NCBI GenBank assembly: GCA_002306745.1
Contig: DBSW01000146.1
Span: 1-10,164, forward strand
Reading direction: 5' to 3'
Origin: Dehalococcoidia bacterium UBA1332
GTDB lineage: Bacteria > Chloroflexota > Dehalococcoidia > Lucifugimonadales > Lucifugimonadaceae
Length of the DNA stretch: 10,164 nucleotides
Under the pieces are notes generated by a model, which searched no databases, was not told the DNA's origin, and worked only from the letters and a program-made list of their open reading frames with translations. Of the stretch, positions 1-6,347 are shown one piece after another. The position numbers and the translations under genes are program-made. How positions within the stretch are numbered: the first letter of the stretch is position 1; each line of letters starts with the position of its first letter.

Positions 1-816
1 CTCCGTGCAATCGCTGGAGGTGAGCCCACGACGGTCTTCACACCGCCTGACATGCCTCAGCTTAGAGTTTGGCAGGTTTCTGATCCAGGGACTATAAAGG
101 TTTTTCAGGATACTTTGAAAGACTCAGAGATATTCATCGCTGATGGTCATCACCGTTACGAAGCTGCACTACGTTACCGAGGGAGCGTCAGAGCTGAACG
201 AGAAGTCGATCATCTTGAATCGATTAATTATCGAATGATGCTGATGGTTTCATTTGATGAACCCGGCTTGATAACGAGGGGATACCATCGGCTTTTGGAG
301 TCCGCTACTAATGAGGAATTCGTTTCTATACTAAACTCAATTGATATGACATGTGATCTTGAGGAGTGGCTCCCTGAACAAAGTATTGGAAAGTCTACCC
401 AGAATCAACTTGAAGAATTTTCTTTGTCACTGGGACACCGTACTAATGAAGAGGTTGTTTTTGGATTGATGTGGAAAGAACCTGGTAAGTTTCACGTTGC
501 TAGAATGAAAAACCCGCCGCCCGCTGACAACGCGCTCGAGAAATCTGAGTATTCATACCTTCACACTCACATAATTGGTGACGTGATTCCAGATGAGAGG
601 GAAGAGGCTATTGTTAGCCCTCACCATGATTCCGGGTTGATAGCGAGGCAGATAGAGACCGGGGAGGCTAGGATGGCGTTTATAATGCGTCCAGTGCCTT
701 TAGATGAATTTGTATCGATTGTGACTCGTGGCTGGAGACTGCCAGCTAAAGCTACTAATTTCTATCCAAAACCTTTAGCAGGAGCGGTGATTCAGAAATT
801 CGGCCCCACTCTATAG
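1..816 (+). CDS. DUF1015 family protein, N-terminus cut by window edge
   Basis: The reading frame is open from base 1, so the gene begins outside the window; the ATG at 52 is an internal methionine and not a convincing start. About 271 residues are visible, ending at TAG 814-816. From memory the family is about 400 or more residues, so roughly the first third is missing. The family signature is clear: ADGHHRYEAALRYR (DGHHR coded at 142-156), then NPPPADNALEKSEYSYLHTH, and a C-terminal ATNFYPKPLAG stretch. No signal peptide or membrane segment is visible in this part, so it is probably cytosolic. The biochemical role is not established by the sequence. The DGHHR motif recalls the ParB/sulfiredoxin/SerK-type nucleotide-binding motif, and the neighbouring aminotransferase hints at serine metabolism; both are inferences. 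It converges on that aminotransferase across 88 bases. Confidence 0.88.
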   Translation, partial: LRAIAGGEPTTVFTPPDMPQLRVWQVSDPGTIKVFQDTLKDSEIFIADGHHRYEAALRYRGSVRAEREVDHLESINYRMMLMVSFDEPGLITRGYHRLLESATNEEFVSILNSIDMTCDLEEWLPEQSIGKSTQNQLEEFSLSLGHRTNEEVVFGLMWKEPGKFHVARMKNPPPADNALEKSEYSYLHTHIIGDVIPDEREEAIVSPHHDSGLIARQIETGEARMAFIMRPVPLDEFVSIVTRGWRLPAKATNFYPKPLAGAVIQKFGPTL

Positions 817-904
817 TTTTAGTGTCATCCGGTTCAATAATAATAGGTCTCAAATAGAGATTTCTTTAGAAAATATTAGGTTATTTACACTGGTATATCG
901 TTGA

Positions 905-2005
905 TTATGACGTCATCGTCTTGAGGGTATCTTCGGCAGCTGCTAATGCTTCGTCTATATGTGACTTTTCTACCCACCCCATGTGACCGATGCGGAAAAT
1001 CTTACCTGTGAGTGACTTCTGACCGCCGCCAAGAATTACGTTATGGTTTTTGATTACTCTTGAGAGAAATTCTTTACCATCTACTTCTTCAGGCAGTTTG
1101 ATCGCAGTAACTGTGTTAGACGCGAAGCGAGGATCCGGAAGCAGTTCAAGTCCAAGAGCTTTTGCTCCGTCTCGTGTATGTTGCGCGATCTGATGGTGGC
1201 GTGCGAACACGTTTTCTATTCCTTCATCAACCATAGATTTGAGCGCAATTTCGAGAGTGAACATAACAGACAGGCAAGGAGTAAAAGGGGGTTGCCCGAT
1301 CTGGAGATAGTCCTCGTATTGTTGAACATCAAGATAGTATTTCGGCGAGGTAGATTTTTGATGAGCTTCCCATGCCTTTTTTGAAAAAGTTATCATGGCG
1401 ATTCCGGGAGGCGAGATCCAACTTTTTTGAGAAGCCGTAGCTACTACATCTATGCCCCAGGCGTCAACAGCGATGGGCACACCGCCAGCACTGGAAACTG
1501 CATCTACTAAAATTAACGCTTCCGACTCTTCATGGACAACATTGCAGATTTCTTCAAGAGGATTGGATACCCCGGTTGAGCTCTCATTATGTGTGAAAAT
1601 TACAGCTTTAACATTACTGATTTCACGTAGAGTTTCGCGAATTTGATCTAAATCAGCCGCTTGTCCGAGATCAAAATTAAGGGTTGTTACGTCTCCACCG
1701 TAAGCTTCGGCGATTTCCGCGAACCGTTCTCCGAAAACTCCGATAATTATCGATAGAATCTTGTCCCCGGGAGAGATGGTGTTAACAATGGCTGCTTCCA
1801 TTGCACCCGTACCAGATGATGTGATGAAATATACGTCATTGTTGGTCATGAAAACTGTTTTCAGATTGGCTGACATTTTTTCAAGCATGTCGGCGTATTC
1901 AGGTCCGCGATGATTAATCATCTGTGAGCCCGCTAATTTTAGGATGTCATCGGGTAGTGGTACTGGACCGGGAAGTCGAAGATTTGGCTGATTTTGACTT
2001 GTCAC
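905..2005 (-). CDS. PLP-dependent class-V aminotransferase (alanine/serine-glyoxylate type)
   Basis: This 366-residue protein is full length for the family. It transfers an amino group using pyridoxal phosphate, probably with alanine or serine as donor and glyoxylate or pyruvate as acceptor. Members of this subgroup also act as phosphoserine aminotransferases in organisms lacking standard SerC, so substrate is uncertain. Visible marks: LRLPGPVPLP and INHRGPEY near the N-terminus, the cofactor-phosphate region SSGTGAMEAA (63-72), FTHNESSTG (137-145), the aspartate in LVDAVSSAGG (D168), the Schiff-base lysine K194 in SQKSW, and FRIGHMG (337-343). The start is GTG at 2005; an in-frame TAG lies immediately before it, so no longer start is possible, and LRLPGP follows at the usual distance. 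No clear Shine-Dalgarno is present. It lies 210 bases after tyrS and may have its own promoter. Confidence 0.9.
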   Translation of the reverse strand: MTSQNQPNLRLPGPVPLPDDILKLAGSQMINHRGPEYADMLEKMSANLKTVFMTNNDVYFITSSGTGAMEAAIVNTISPGDKILSIIIGVFGERFAEIAEAYGGDVTTLNFDLGQAADLDQIRETLREISNVKAVIFTHNESSTGVSNPLEEICNVVHEESEALILVDAVSSAGGVPIAVDAWGIDVVATASQKSWISPPGIAMITFSKKAWEAHQKSTSPKYYLDVQQYEDYLQIGQPPFTPCLSVMFTLEIALKSMVDEGIENVFARHHQIAQHTRDGAKALGLELLPDPRFASNTVTAIKLPEEVDGKEFLSRVIKNHNVILGGGQKSLTGKIFRIGHMGWVEKSHIDEALAAAEDTLKTMTS

Positions 2006-2215
2006 CTAACTGCTCGTTTCATGAGATGTTTTGGATATTCGACCGACTGTGATTGGATGTACGTTGAAATTAGTTACGCACAGTCTAAGAATTCTAACTC
2101 TGAGTCAGCGAAACAGGTTGATGATTCTAAGGATTTCATAACGCACTTTATCCCCACACAGTTTATTTCACTCATAAAGAGTGTTTTTCGATAACCAATA
2201 GGATAGTGATCATTG
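2006..2215. other. 210-base intergenic region between tyrS and the aminotransferase gene
   Basis: I see no tRNA, riboswitch or convincing small gene here. It is the second-longest gap of the minus-strand run, so it is a reasonable place for the aminotransferase promoter, but I cannot point to a convincing -35/-10 pair. It contains a five-base-stem inverted repeat at 2169-2183 (listed separately) and a nine-base dyad CTGAGTCAG at 2100-2108, both short enough to be chance. Confidence 0.5.
2169..2188 (+). terminator. terminator-like hairpin with T5 tail, pointing to + strand
   Basis: CACTC, a five-base loop ATAAA, GAGTG and then TTTTT read as a short hairpin plus T-tract on the plus strand. The flanking genes are both on the minus strand, where the hairpin (27 bases past the tyrS stop) is followed by an A-rich rather than a T-rich run. 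The stem is short and only modestly GC-rich. It could stop antisense transcription, or be chance. Confidence 0.2.
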
Positions 2216-3529
2216 CTATTTTGCTATTTTTACTAGGTAGTAGCTTTTTCTTCCTCTCCGAATTACTAGAATACGGCCTTCAATCAGATCATTTATGCTC
2301 ACAGAATGGGCAGCTTCCGTGATTTTCCTGCCATTCAGGTACATGCCTCCCTGTTCCACTGTGCGTCTAACGTCACCAACTGATTTTCCTGCCCCTGCCA
2401 ATACAGTTAGTTCGCTGAACTTAATTCCTTTACCTGAGATTTGCTCGCGCCCGATTTCAATTACTGCCGAGCCATCCAGAACATCTTCCATCTGGTCTGC
2501 CGTAAGATCGGATATATCGCCTCCGAAAAAAGCATCTGTGACTTTTTTTGCTTGATGAAGTCCATTTTGACCGTGAACGGTCAAGGTAACCTCTTCGGCT
2601 AGAGCTTTTTGCGCAGCGCGATTTTGGGGTGCTTCCCGAAGAGATTCCGATAGATCACCAATTTGAATTTGATTAAGTAAAGTGAACAGTTTTACATATG
2701 GGATTGCGTCTGAATCAGACACGTTTAGAAAGAATTGATATAGCTTGTATGGAGAGGTTTGAGTGGGATCGAGAGTGGGGGCCCCGCCGATAGATTTTCC
2801 AAATTTATCTCCATTTGAGTTTACTACCAAGGGATAGGCGATTCCATGGGCACGCGGTCTTCCATTAGAGTCTGCCCCATGGATGCGCCGGATTAAATCC
2901 ACGCCTCCAAGGATATTCCCCCACTGGTCACTTCCGCCTGCTTGAAAACCAACACTACTTTTTTCGTATAGGGTTAGGAAGTCATATGCTTGGAGAAGCT
3001 GGTAACTGAATTCAGTGAAAGAGATTCCATTGTCACGCTTGAATCGGTCTTTGACTGAATCACGACTCATCATGGTGTTGACTGTGAAGTGCTTTCCTAC
3101 ATCTCTTAGAAATGGAAGTAACTCAGTTGAGCGCAACCATTCAGCGTTATTGACCACTTTCGCGGGGTTTGATTTAACTTTGAAATCAAGGAAAGGCTCA
3201 AGTTGAGATTTTATGGCCTCAACGTTGTAGTCTATATCGGCAATGGACATTAGTGTTCGTTCATCGGCTCGTCCTGCTGGATCTCCGATCATGCCGGTAC
3301 CGCCCCCAACAAGTGCGATAGGCTTGTGTCCGTATTTTTGGAGCCGAACTAGTCCCATGATTGCGACTAGGTTCCCGATGTGTAGACTGCTTGCCGTTGG
3401 GTCAAAGCCGTTGTAGCAGGCCACTTTTTCAGTTGCAAGGGCATGTGCTGCTCCAGGGGTTGCATCGTACAATGCTCCCCGCCATTCGAGATCTTCGGCT
3501 ACATTATTAAATTCAGTGTTTCTAGTCAT
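2216..3529 (-). CDS. tyrS: tyrosyl-tRNA synthetase
   Basis: Cytosolic class-I synthetase that activates tyrosine with ATP and charges tRNA-Tyr. The 437 residues are close to the usual bacterial length. The catalytic domain shows YNGFDPTASSLHIGN (39-53), holding the HIGH-type motif as HIGN; GGTGMIGDPAGR (76-87); the tyrosine-pocket region SYQLLQAYDFLTLY (175-188); GGSDQWGN (198-205); and the KMSKS-type loop KFGKS (242-246). An S4 RNA-binding domain occupies roughly residues 368-437, ending in RRGRKSYYLVKIAK. The start is ATG at 3529; the N-terminal EDLEWRGALYDATPG fits the family. No strong Shine-Dalgarno is seen, and the 62-base gap after ribF is too short for a T-box leader. All catalytic motifs are intact. 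It probably shares a transcript with ribF and the upstream DAHP synthase gene. Confidence 0.97.
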   Translation of the reverse strand: MTRNTEFNNVAEDLEWRGALYDATPGAAHALATEKVACYNGFDPTASSLHIGNLVAIMGLVRLQKYGHKPIALVGGGTGMIGDPAGRADERTLMSIADIDYNVEAIKSQLEPFLDFKVKSNPAKVVNNAEWLRSTELLPFLRDVGKHFTVNTMMSRDSVKDRFKRDNGISFTEFSYQLLQAYDFLTLYEKSSVGFQAGGSDQWGNILGGVDLIRRIHGADSNGRPRAHGIAYPLVVNSNGDKFGKSIGGAPTLDPTQTSPYKLYQFFLNVSDSDAIPYVKLFTLLNQIQIGDLSESLREAPQNRAAQKALAEEVTLTVHGQNGLHQAKKVTDAFFGGDISDLTADQMEDVLDGSAVIEIGREQISGKGIKFSELTVLAGAGKSVGDVRRTVEQGGMYLNGRKITEAAHSVSINDLIEGRILVIRRGRKSYYLVKIAK

Positions 3530-3591
3530 CGAATTCTTATCGTATTTTTCGTACTTTTTTTTATCTGCAACTTTTTGTGCCGGATGCGATG

Positions 3592-4518
3592 TTAAACATC
3601 AGATAATAATTTCCGGGTCTGCTCGACATCTTTGTCCATTTGCTCGACAAGCTGTGTTATCGACTCGAATTTAACTTCTGATCTTAGGCGTTTCACAAAT
3701 TGTAAGCGGATTCGCTTGTTATAAAGGTCTCCATTGAAGTTCAACAGGTGTGATTCTATAGTCCGGCATCCACCCGTTTCGAATGTGGGCCTTATTCCGA
3801 TGCTGGTGGCTGCCTGATAAACCTCGTCATCTACTTCTGCGAGAGTTGCATATATACCATTTTCTGGGATTGCTACCGGGAATTTCGGTTCTATATTTGC
3901 TGTGGGGAATCCAATTTCACGACCCCGTTTTTTTCCACTAGTGACTTCCCCTGTTATTTCGTAGTAGCGTCCCAGCATTTTTGCAGCTAGTTCGCAGTTG
4001 CCATTAACGACGGCAATGCGGATAATTGAACTAGATACCGGCTCCCCGTCTATCACTACTGGTGGCACTTCAATAAAATCTATCTCTGAATGAATCGTTT
4101 GAGTAGAAAGCTGTTGAAACCCGGCTCGATCAGCACCGATCGTTGCCCCCGGACCTAAAACTAGTGAAACTAAATGGATTCGTTCACGAAGTGCACTTAC
4201 AAATTCAATCGAAGAAAGTTTTTGTATAGTTTGATTGAATTCGAGTTGAACAATATGATCTATTCCCATAGTTGCTAGTGTGGACAGCCGAGATTCAAAG
4301 TCGCTCAAATAATTTACTTGCTCACTTGCTTTTATTATTGTCCGCGGTTGTTCCTTGAATACAAATGCGACCGATCTTGCATCGCGTCTTATTGCCTCAT
4401 CACTAACTTTTCTGAGCAGATATTGATGTCCGAGATGAACCCCATCATATGTGCCGATGGTTGCAATAGTCGGTTCTTCAATGAAGTTAATAGTTTTGAG
4501 CAGTTGGTAATGGGACAT
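3592..4518 (-). CDS. ribF: bifunctional riboflavin kinase / FMN adenylyltransferase
   Basis: Makes FMN from riboflavin and then FAD from FMN, using ATP in both steps, in the cytosol. The 308 residues match the family's normal length. The adenylyltransferase half (about 1-180) carries IGTYDGVHLGH (21-31), the nucleotidyltransferase HxGH motif, and SSSIIR (162-167). The kinase half (about 183-306) carries RGREIGFPTAN (198-208), GIYATL (221-226), SIGIRPTF (239-246), and the ESHLLNFNGDLYNKRI to LRSEVKF block (255-284). The start is ATG at 4518; an in-frame TAG 12 bases upstream excludes any longer start. No clear Shine-Dalgarno is present. The stretch usually written DFRFG in this family reads GATIG here (124-128), a divergence in an otherwise standard protein. 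It lies 59 bases after the DAHP synthase gene and 62 before tyrS. Confidence 0.95.
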   Translation of the reverse strand: MSHYQLLKTINFIEEPTIATIGTYDGVHLGHQYLLRKVSDEAIRRDARSVAFVFKEQPRTIIKASEQVNYLSDFESRLSTLATMGIDHIVQLEFNQTIQKLSSIEFVSALRERIHLVSLVLGPGATIGADRAGFQQLSTQTIHSEIDFIEVPPVVIDGEPVSSSIIRIAVVNGNCELAAKMLGRYYEITGEVTSGKKRGREIGFPTANIEPKFPVAIPENGIYATLAEVDDEVYQAATSIGIRPTFETGGCRTIESHLLNFNGDLYNKRIRLQFVKRLRSEVKFESITQLVEQMDKDVEQTRKLLSDV

Positions 4519-4577
4519 AACTGCTGGTTGCTAGGTCGTTTTGGTTTGTTTGTATTGCTGCTCAATAGTCATCAGCA

Positions 4578-5612
4578 TCAGAGGGTCTGGTGAGCTTCAC
4601 GCAATAGTTGCTCAGTGGTCTCCCAGTTGATGCATGCATCGGTAATTGAGACACCGTAAGCCAGATCTTTTGGATCGCCTAAAGATTGGCTACCCTCGTT
4701 GATATGACTTTCAAGCATCACTCCAATAACGCCTTTGTTACCCTCTTTTCGCTGTCTTAGCGCTTCTCGGAAAACAATCGGTTGACGTTTGTGATCTTTG
4801 TTGCTGTTAGCGTGCGAGCAGTCGATAACCACATTTGGTGCAAGCCCAGCAGCTTCAAGCAGGCTGCCGGCCATAGCCACTGATTCTTCATTATAGTTTG
4901 GACCAGAAGCGCCACCTCTCAAGATCAGGTGCTGTGCTTTGTTTCCGGCGGTATTAACAATTGACGCTCGTCCTTCCATATCAATTCCGAGGAAAGCATG
5001 TGGAGATCGAGCCGCAGTCATGGCGTCAACTGCGATCTGTAGTGTACCTCCAGTTCCGTTCTTGTATCCAATCGGCATTGAAAGTCCGCTCGCCATCTGT
5101 CGATGAGTTTGGCTCTCTGTCGTCCGGGCACCTATTGCTCCCCATGAAACCAAGTCAGCCAAATACTGCGGTGTGAAAGGATCCAGAAATTCTGTCCCGG
5201 CCGGGAGTCCAAGTTTCAATACTTCAATGAGGAATCCACGAGCTCTTGAAAGCCCGGTCTGCATATCGAATGTACCATCGAGATTGGGGTCGTTGATCAA
5301 ACCCTTCCAACCAACTGTTGTGCGAGGCTTTTCAAAGTAAACTCGCATAATTACTAGTATTTTGTCCTTAACTTCGTCAGCTAGTACGACCAGCCGTCTG
5401 GCATATTCAAGTCCGGCTACTTCATCGTGTATCGAACAAGGACCGATTAGCATGACCATACGATCATCTTTGCCTTGTTCTATTTTTTCTATTTGACTGC
5501 GCGCTTCAGTGACTGTTTTGGCGATTTCTGGTGTGATTGGCTGAGCTTCGATGTATGATCGAGGAGAGTTAAGGGGTTGTAGATCAATGACTCTGACATT
5601 TGATGTAGACAT
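4578..5612 (-). CDS. 3-deoxy-7-phosphoheptulonate (DAHP) synthase, type I AroF/AroG class
   Basis: First enzyme of the shikimate pathway: condenses phosphoenolpyruvate with erythrose 4-phosphate to DAHP in the cytosol. The 344 residues match the E. coli AroF/AroG/AroH size and the match is end to end. Visible marks: IGPCSIHD with metal ligand C59, RVYFEKPRTTVGWKGL (90-105), ARTTESQTHR (162-171), GYKNGTGG (182-189), LRGGASGPNY (231-240), DCSHANSNKD with H267, E301 in MLESHINEG, and D325 in SITDACI. The four metal ligands expected from E. coli AroG are therefore all present. The N-terminal extension that carries feedback control in this class is present. The stretch around TESQTHRQMASGLSMP looks more like tyrosine-sensitive AroF than AroG, so tyrosine feedback is a guess. 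The start is ATG at 5612, without a clear Shine-Dalgarno. I leave the symbol open between aroF and aroG. Confidence 0.96.
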   Translation of the reverse strand: MSTSNVRVIDLQPLNSPRSYIEAQPITPEIAKTVTEARSQIEKIEQGKDDRMVMLIGPCSIHDEVAGLEYARRLVVLADEVKDKILVIMRVYFEKPRTTVGWKGLINDPNLDGTFDMQTGLSRARGFLIEVLKLGLPAGTEFLDPFTPQYLADLVSWGAIGARTTESQTHRQMASGLSMPIGYKNGTGGTLQIAVDAMTAARSPHAFLGIDMEGRASIVNTAGNKAQHLILRGGASGPNYNEESVAMAGSLLEAAGLAPNVVIDCSHANSNKDHKRQPIVFREALRQRKEGNKGVIGVMLESHINEGSQSLGDPKDLAYGVSITDACINWETTEQLLREAHQTL

Positions 5613-5616
5613 GGCT

Positions 5617-5644
5617 GGTATAGATTTTCCAAGTAGCTTATCAA
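5617..5644 (-). promoter_or_regulatory. possible promoter for the DAHP synthase gene
   Basis: On the minus strand TTGATA (5644-5639) is followed after 14 bases by TCTATA (5624-5619), or after 16 by TATACC. TCTATA ends only six bases before the ATG at 5612, which would give a leaderless or nearly leaderless transcript and would agree with the missing Shine-Dalgarno. The 14-base spacing is short and neither alternative is a good consensus, so this is weak. Confidence 0.2.
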
Positions 5645-5749
5645 TTAAATTTCGGTAAGTGCATGATTCATTTTTTCGATCTCTCGTATTTGCTAGTTGT
5701 GGTTAGGATCGCTAAACAAATCCTTGAGGCTGCAGATTGCTTGCCAGAT

Positions 5750-5902
5750 TTATTTACGATAGTTGAATCCGTAGGCTAGCAACCTGCTGGTATAGGTAAA
5801 ATACTCGGCACTGTATGAGGTGTGATGAGCGTAGGTCAAGATAGCCCGTTGGAAGCCATCTGAACATGCGAATATAGGTTTATGTTGAATGCACTCATTC
5901 AT
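5750..5902 (-). CDS. small ORF of unknown function, rich in Tyr and Phe (50 aa)
   Basis: This ORF opens with ATG four bases after the aroH stop (TAA, four bases, ATG) and ends at TAA 5752-5750, 137 bases before the DAHP synthase start. I do not recognise it. Ten of its 50 residues are aromatic: Y at 24, 30, 34, 37, 44 and 48, and F at 11, 17, 35 and 46. There is no tryptophan. There is no strong Shine-Dalgarno, although restart after the aroH stop is conceivable. Its position before a DAHP synthase gene raises the possibility of a Phe/Tyr-sensing leader peptide, but the aromatic codons are spread out and I see no terminator/antiterminator pair downstream. It may equally be a chance ORF. The frame can be extended upstream into aroH to 5953, which looks like overlap noise. 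Confidence 0.25.
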   Translation of the reverse strand: MNECIQHKPIFACSDGFQRAILTYAHHTSYSAEYFTYTSRLLAYGFNYRK

Positions 5903-5906
5903 GTCT

Positions 5907-6287
5907 TTAAGGATTTGCTGTAGAAATATCAGGACGAAGTTTAGCAGCATCATTGAGATATGAATGTACTATTTCGCTTTGAGATTTATCGGTGTTCCAC
6001 AAAATCAGAATACGTATACATTGTTTGATTGCACCTGGTCTGGCCATTTCGTGTCCACACATAAGCGGCACATCATTCCATCCTATACGTTCACGAGCAG
6101 CCACGGCAGGAAATTCTGCTACTAGATCTGGACTTGTTGTGAACTGAACTGCGGCGACTTCATCTTGAGCTATACCGTTAGACTCAATCAATGTTTTGAG
6201 TAGCTGTTCGGTTGCCGAGAGAACGTGTTTTGTACTTGTTCCATCGGTGGTCGTTGCGCCTTTTACGCCTCTAACCTTAGTGCCCAA
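5907..6287 (-). CDS. aroH: monofunctional chorismate mutase, AroH (B. subtilis) type
   Basis: Converts chorismate to prephenate, committing it to phenylalanine and tyrosine. The 126 residues are the normal size of the AroH class, which forms a trimeric pseudo-alpha/beta barrel and is unrelated to the helical AroQ class. The match to B. subtilis AroH is end to end: VRGVKGATT (5-13), TSPDLVAEFPAVAARE (51-66), GWNDVPLMCGHEM (69-81), IKQCIRI (87-93) and YLNDAAKLRPDIS (110-122). The catalytic residues known there (R7, C75, E78, R90, Y108, R116) correspond to R6, C77, E80, R92, Y110 and R118, all present. The start is TTG at 6287, supported by an AGGA about eight bases upstream and by an in-frame TAA 18 bases upstream that leaves no longer option. 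It lies 60 bases after trpA and probably shares its transcript. Confidence 0.95.
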   Translation of the reverse strand: MGTKVRGVKGATTTDGTSTKHVLSATEQLLKTLIESNGIAQDEVAAVQFTTSPDLVAEFPAVAARERIGWNDVPLMCGHEMARPGAIKQCIRILILWNTDKSQSEIVHSYLNDAAKLRPDISTANP

Positions 6288-6291
6288 TCTA

Positions 6292-6299
6292 TTTGTCCT
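6292..6299 (-). promoter_or_regulatory. ribosome binding site that supports the TTG start of aroH
   Basis: The minus strand reads CAGGACAAATAGA and then TTG. The AGGA lies about eight bases before the TTG, one of only two clear Shine-Dalgarno sites in this window. Together with the in-frame stop just upstream it fixes the non-ATG start. Confidence 0.6.
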
Positions 6300-6319
6300 G
6301 AATTGTTATAGTTTATTAG

Positions 6320-6335
6320 TCCGGAAAAAACCGGA
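6320..6335. repeat. small inverted repeat between trpA and aroH
   Basis: TCCGG, six A (six T on the minus strand), CCGGA: a five-base stem with a homopolymer loop, starting 12 bases after the trpA stop. It is not followed by a T-tract on the minus strand, so it is not a standard terminator. It could mildly tune trpA/aroH message stability, or be chance. Confidence 0.3.
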
Positions 6336-6347
6336 ATATTTATCGAC

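Larger units (their letters stand above)
5613..5906. other. 294-base interval between aroH and the DAHP synthase gene
   Basis: This is the longest stretch without a recognised gene. It holds a 50-codon minus-strand ORF (5750-5902), a short imperfect hairpin AGGAT/ATCCT at 5705-5724 with no T-tract behind it, and a weak promoter-like pair just before the DAHP synthase start. I see no tRNA, terminator or recognisable riboswitch. A T-loop-like string at 5756-5772 lacks the rest of a tRNA. Confidence 0.5.

Noticed and set aside
52..54. ATG as the true start of the DUF1015 gene
   Set aside because: The frame is open and protein-like from base 1, and the family needs a longer N-terminal region, so the start lies outside the window.
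817..904. Possible bidirectional terminator in the convergent gap
   Set aside because: Only a four-base TCTC/GAGA dyad is present, with no GC-rich stem or following T-tract on either strand.
1994..2194. 66-codon plus-strand ORF across the tyrS/aminotransferase gap
   Set aside because: It overlaps the aminotransferase start, has no recognisable motif or ribosome binding site, and the hairpin lies inside it.
3530..3591. T-box leader before tyrS
   Set aside because: Only 62 bases separate ribF and tyrS, too short for a T-box, and no T-box consensus string is seen.
4318..4593. 91-codon plus-strand ORF over the ribF start and the upstream gap
   Set aside because: It lies mostly antisense to the conserved N-terminus of RibF, with no motif; a shadow.
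5705..5724. Hairpin AGGAT/ATCCT as an attenuator before the DAHP synthase gene
   Set aside because: Five pairs with a ten-base loop and no T-tract behind it; no competing antiterminator fold is visible.
5756..5772. tRNA T-arm-like string on the minus strand (TTCAACT with partly paired flanks)
   Set aside because: The closing pair of the T-stem is A-A, and no acceptor, D or anticodon arm can be found around it.
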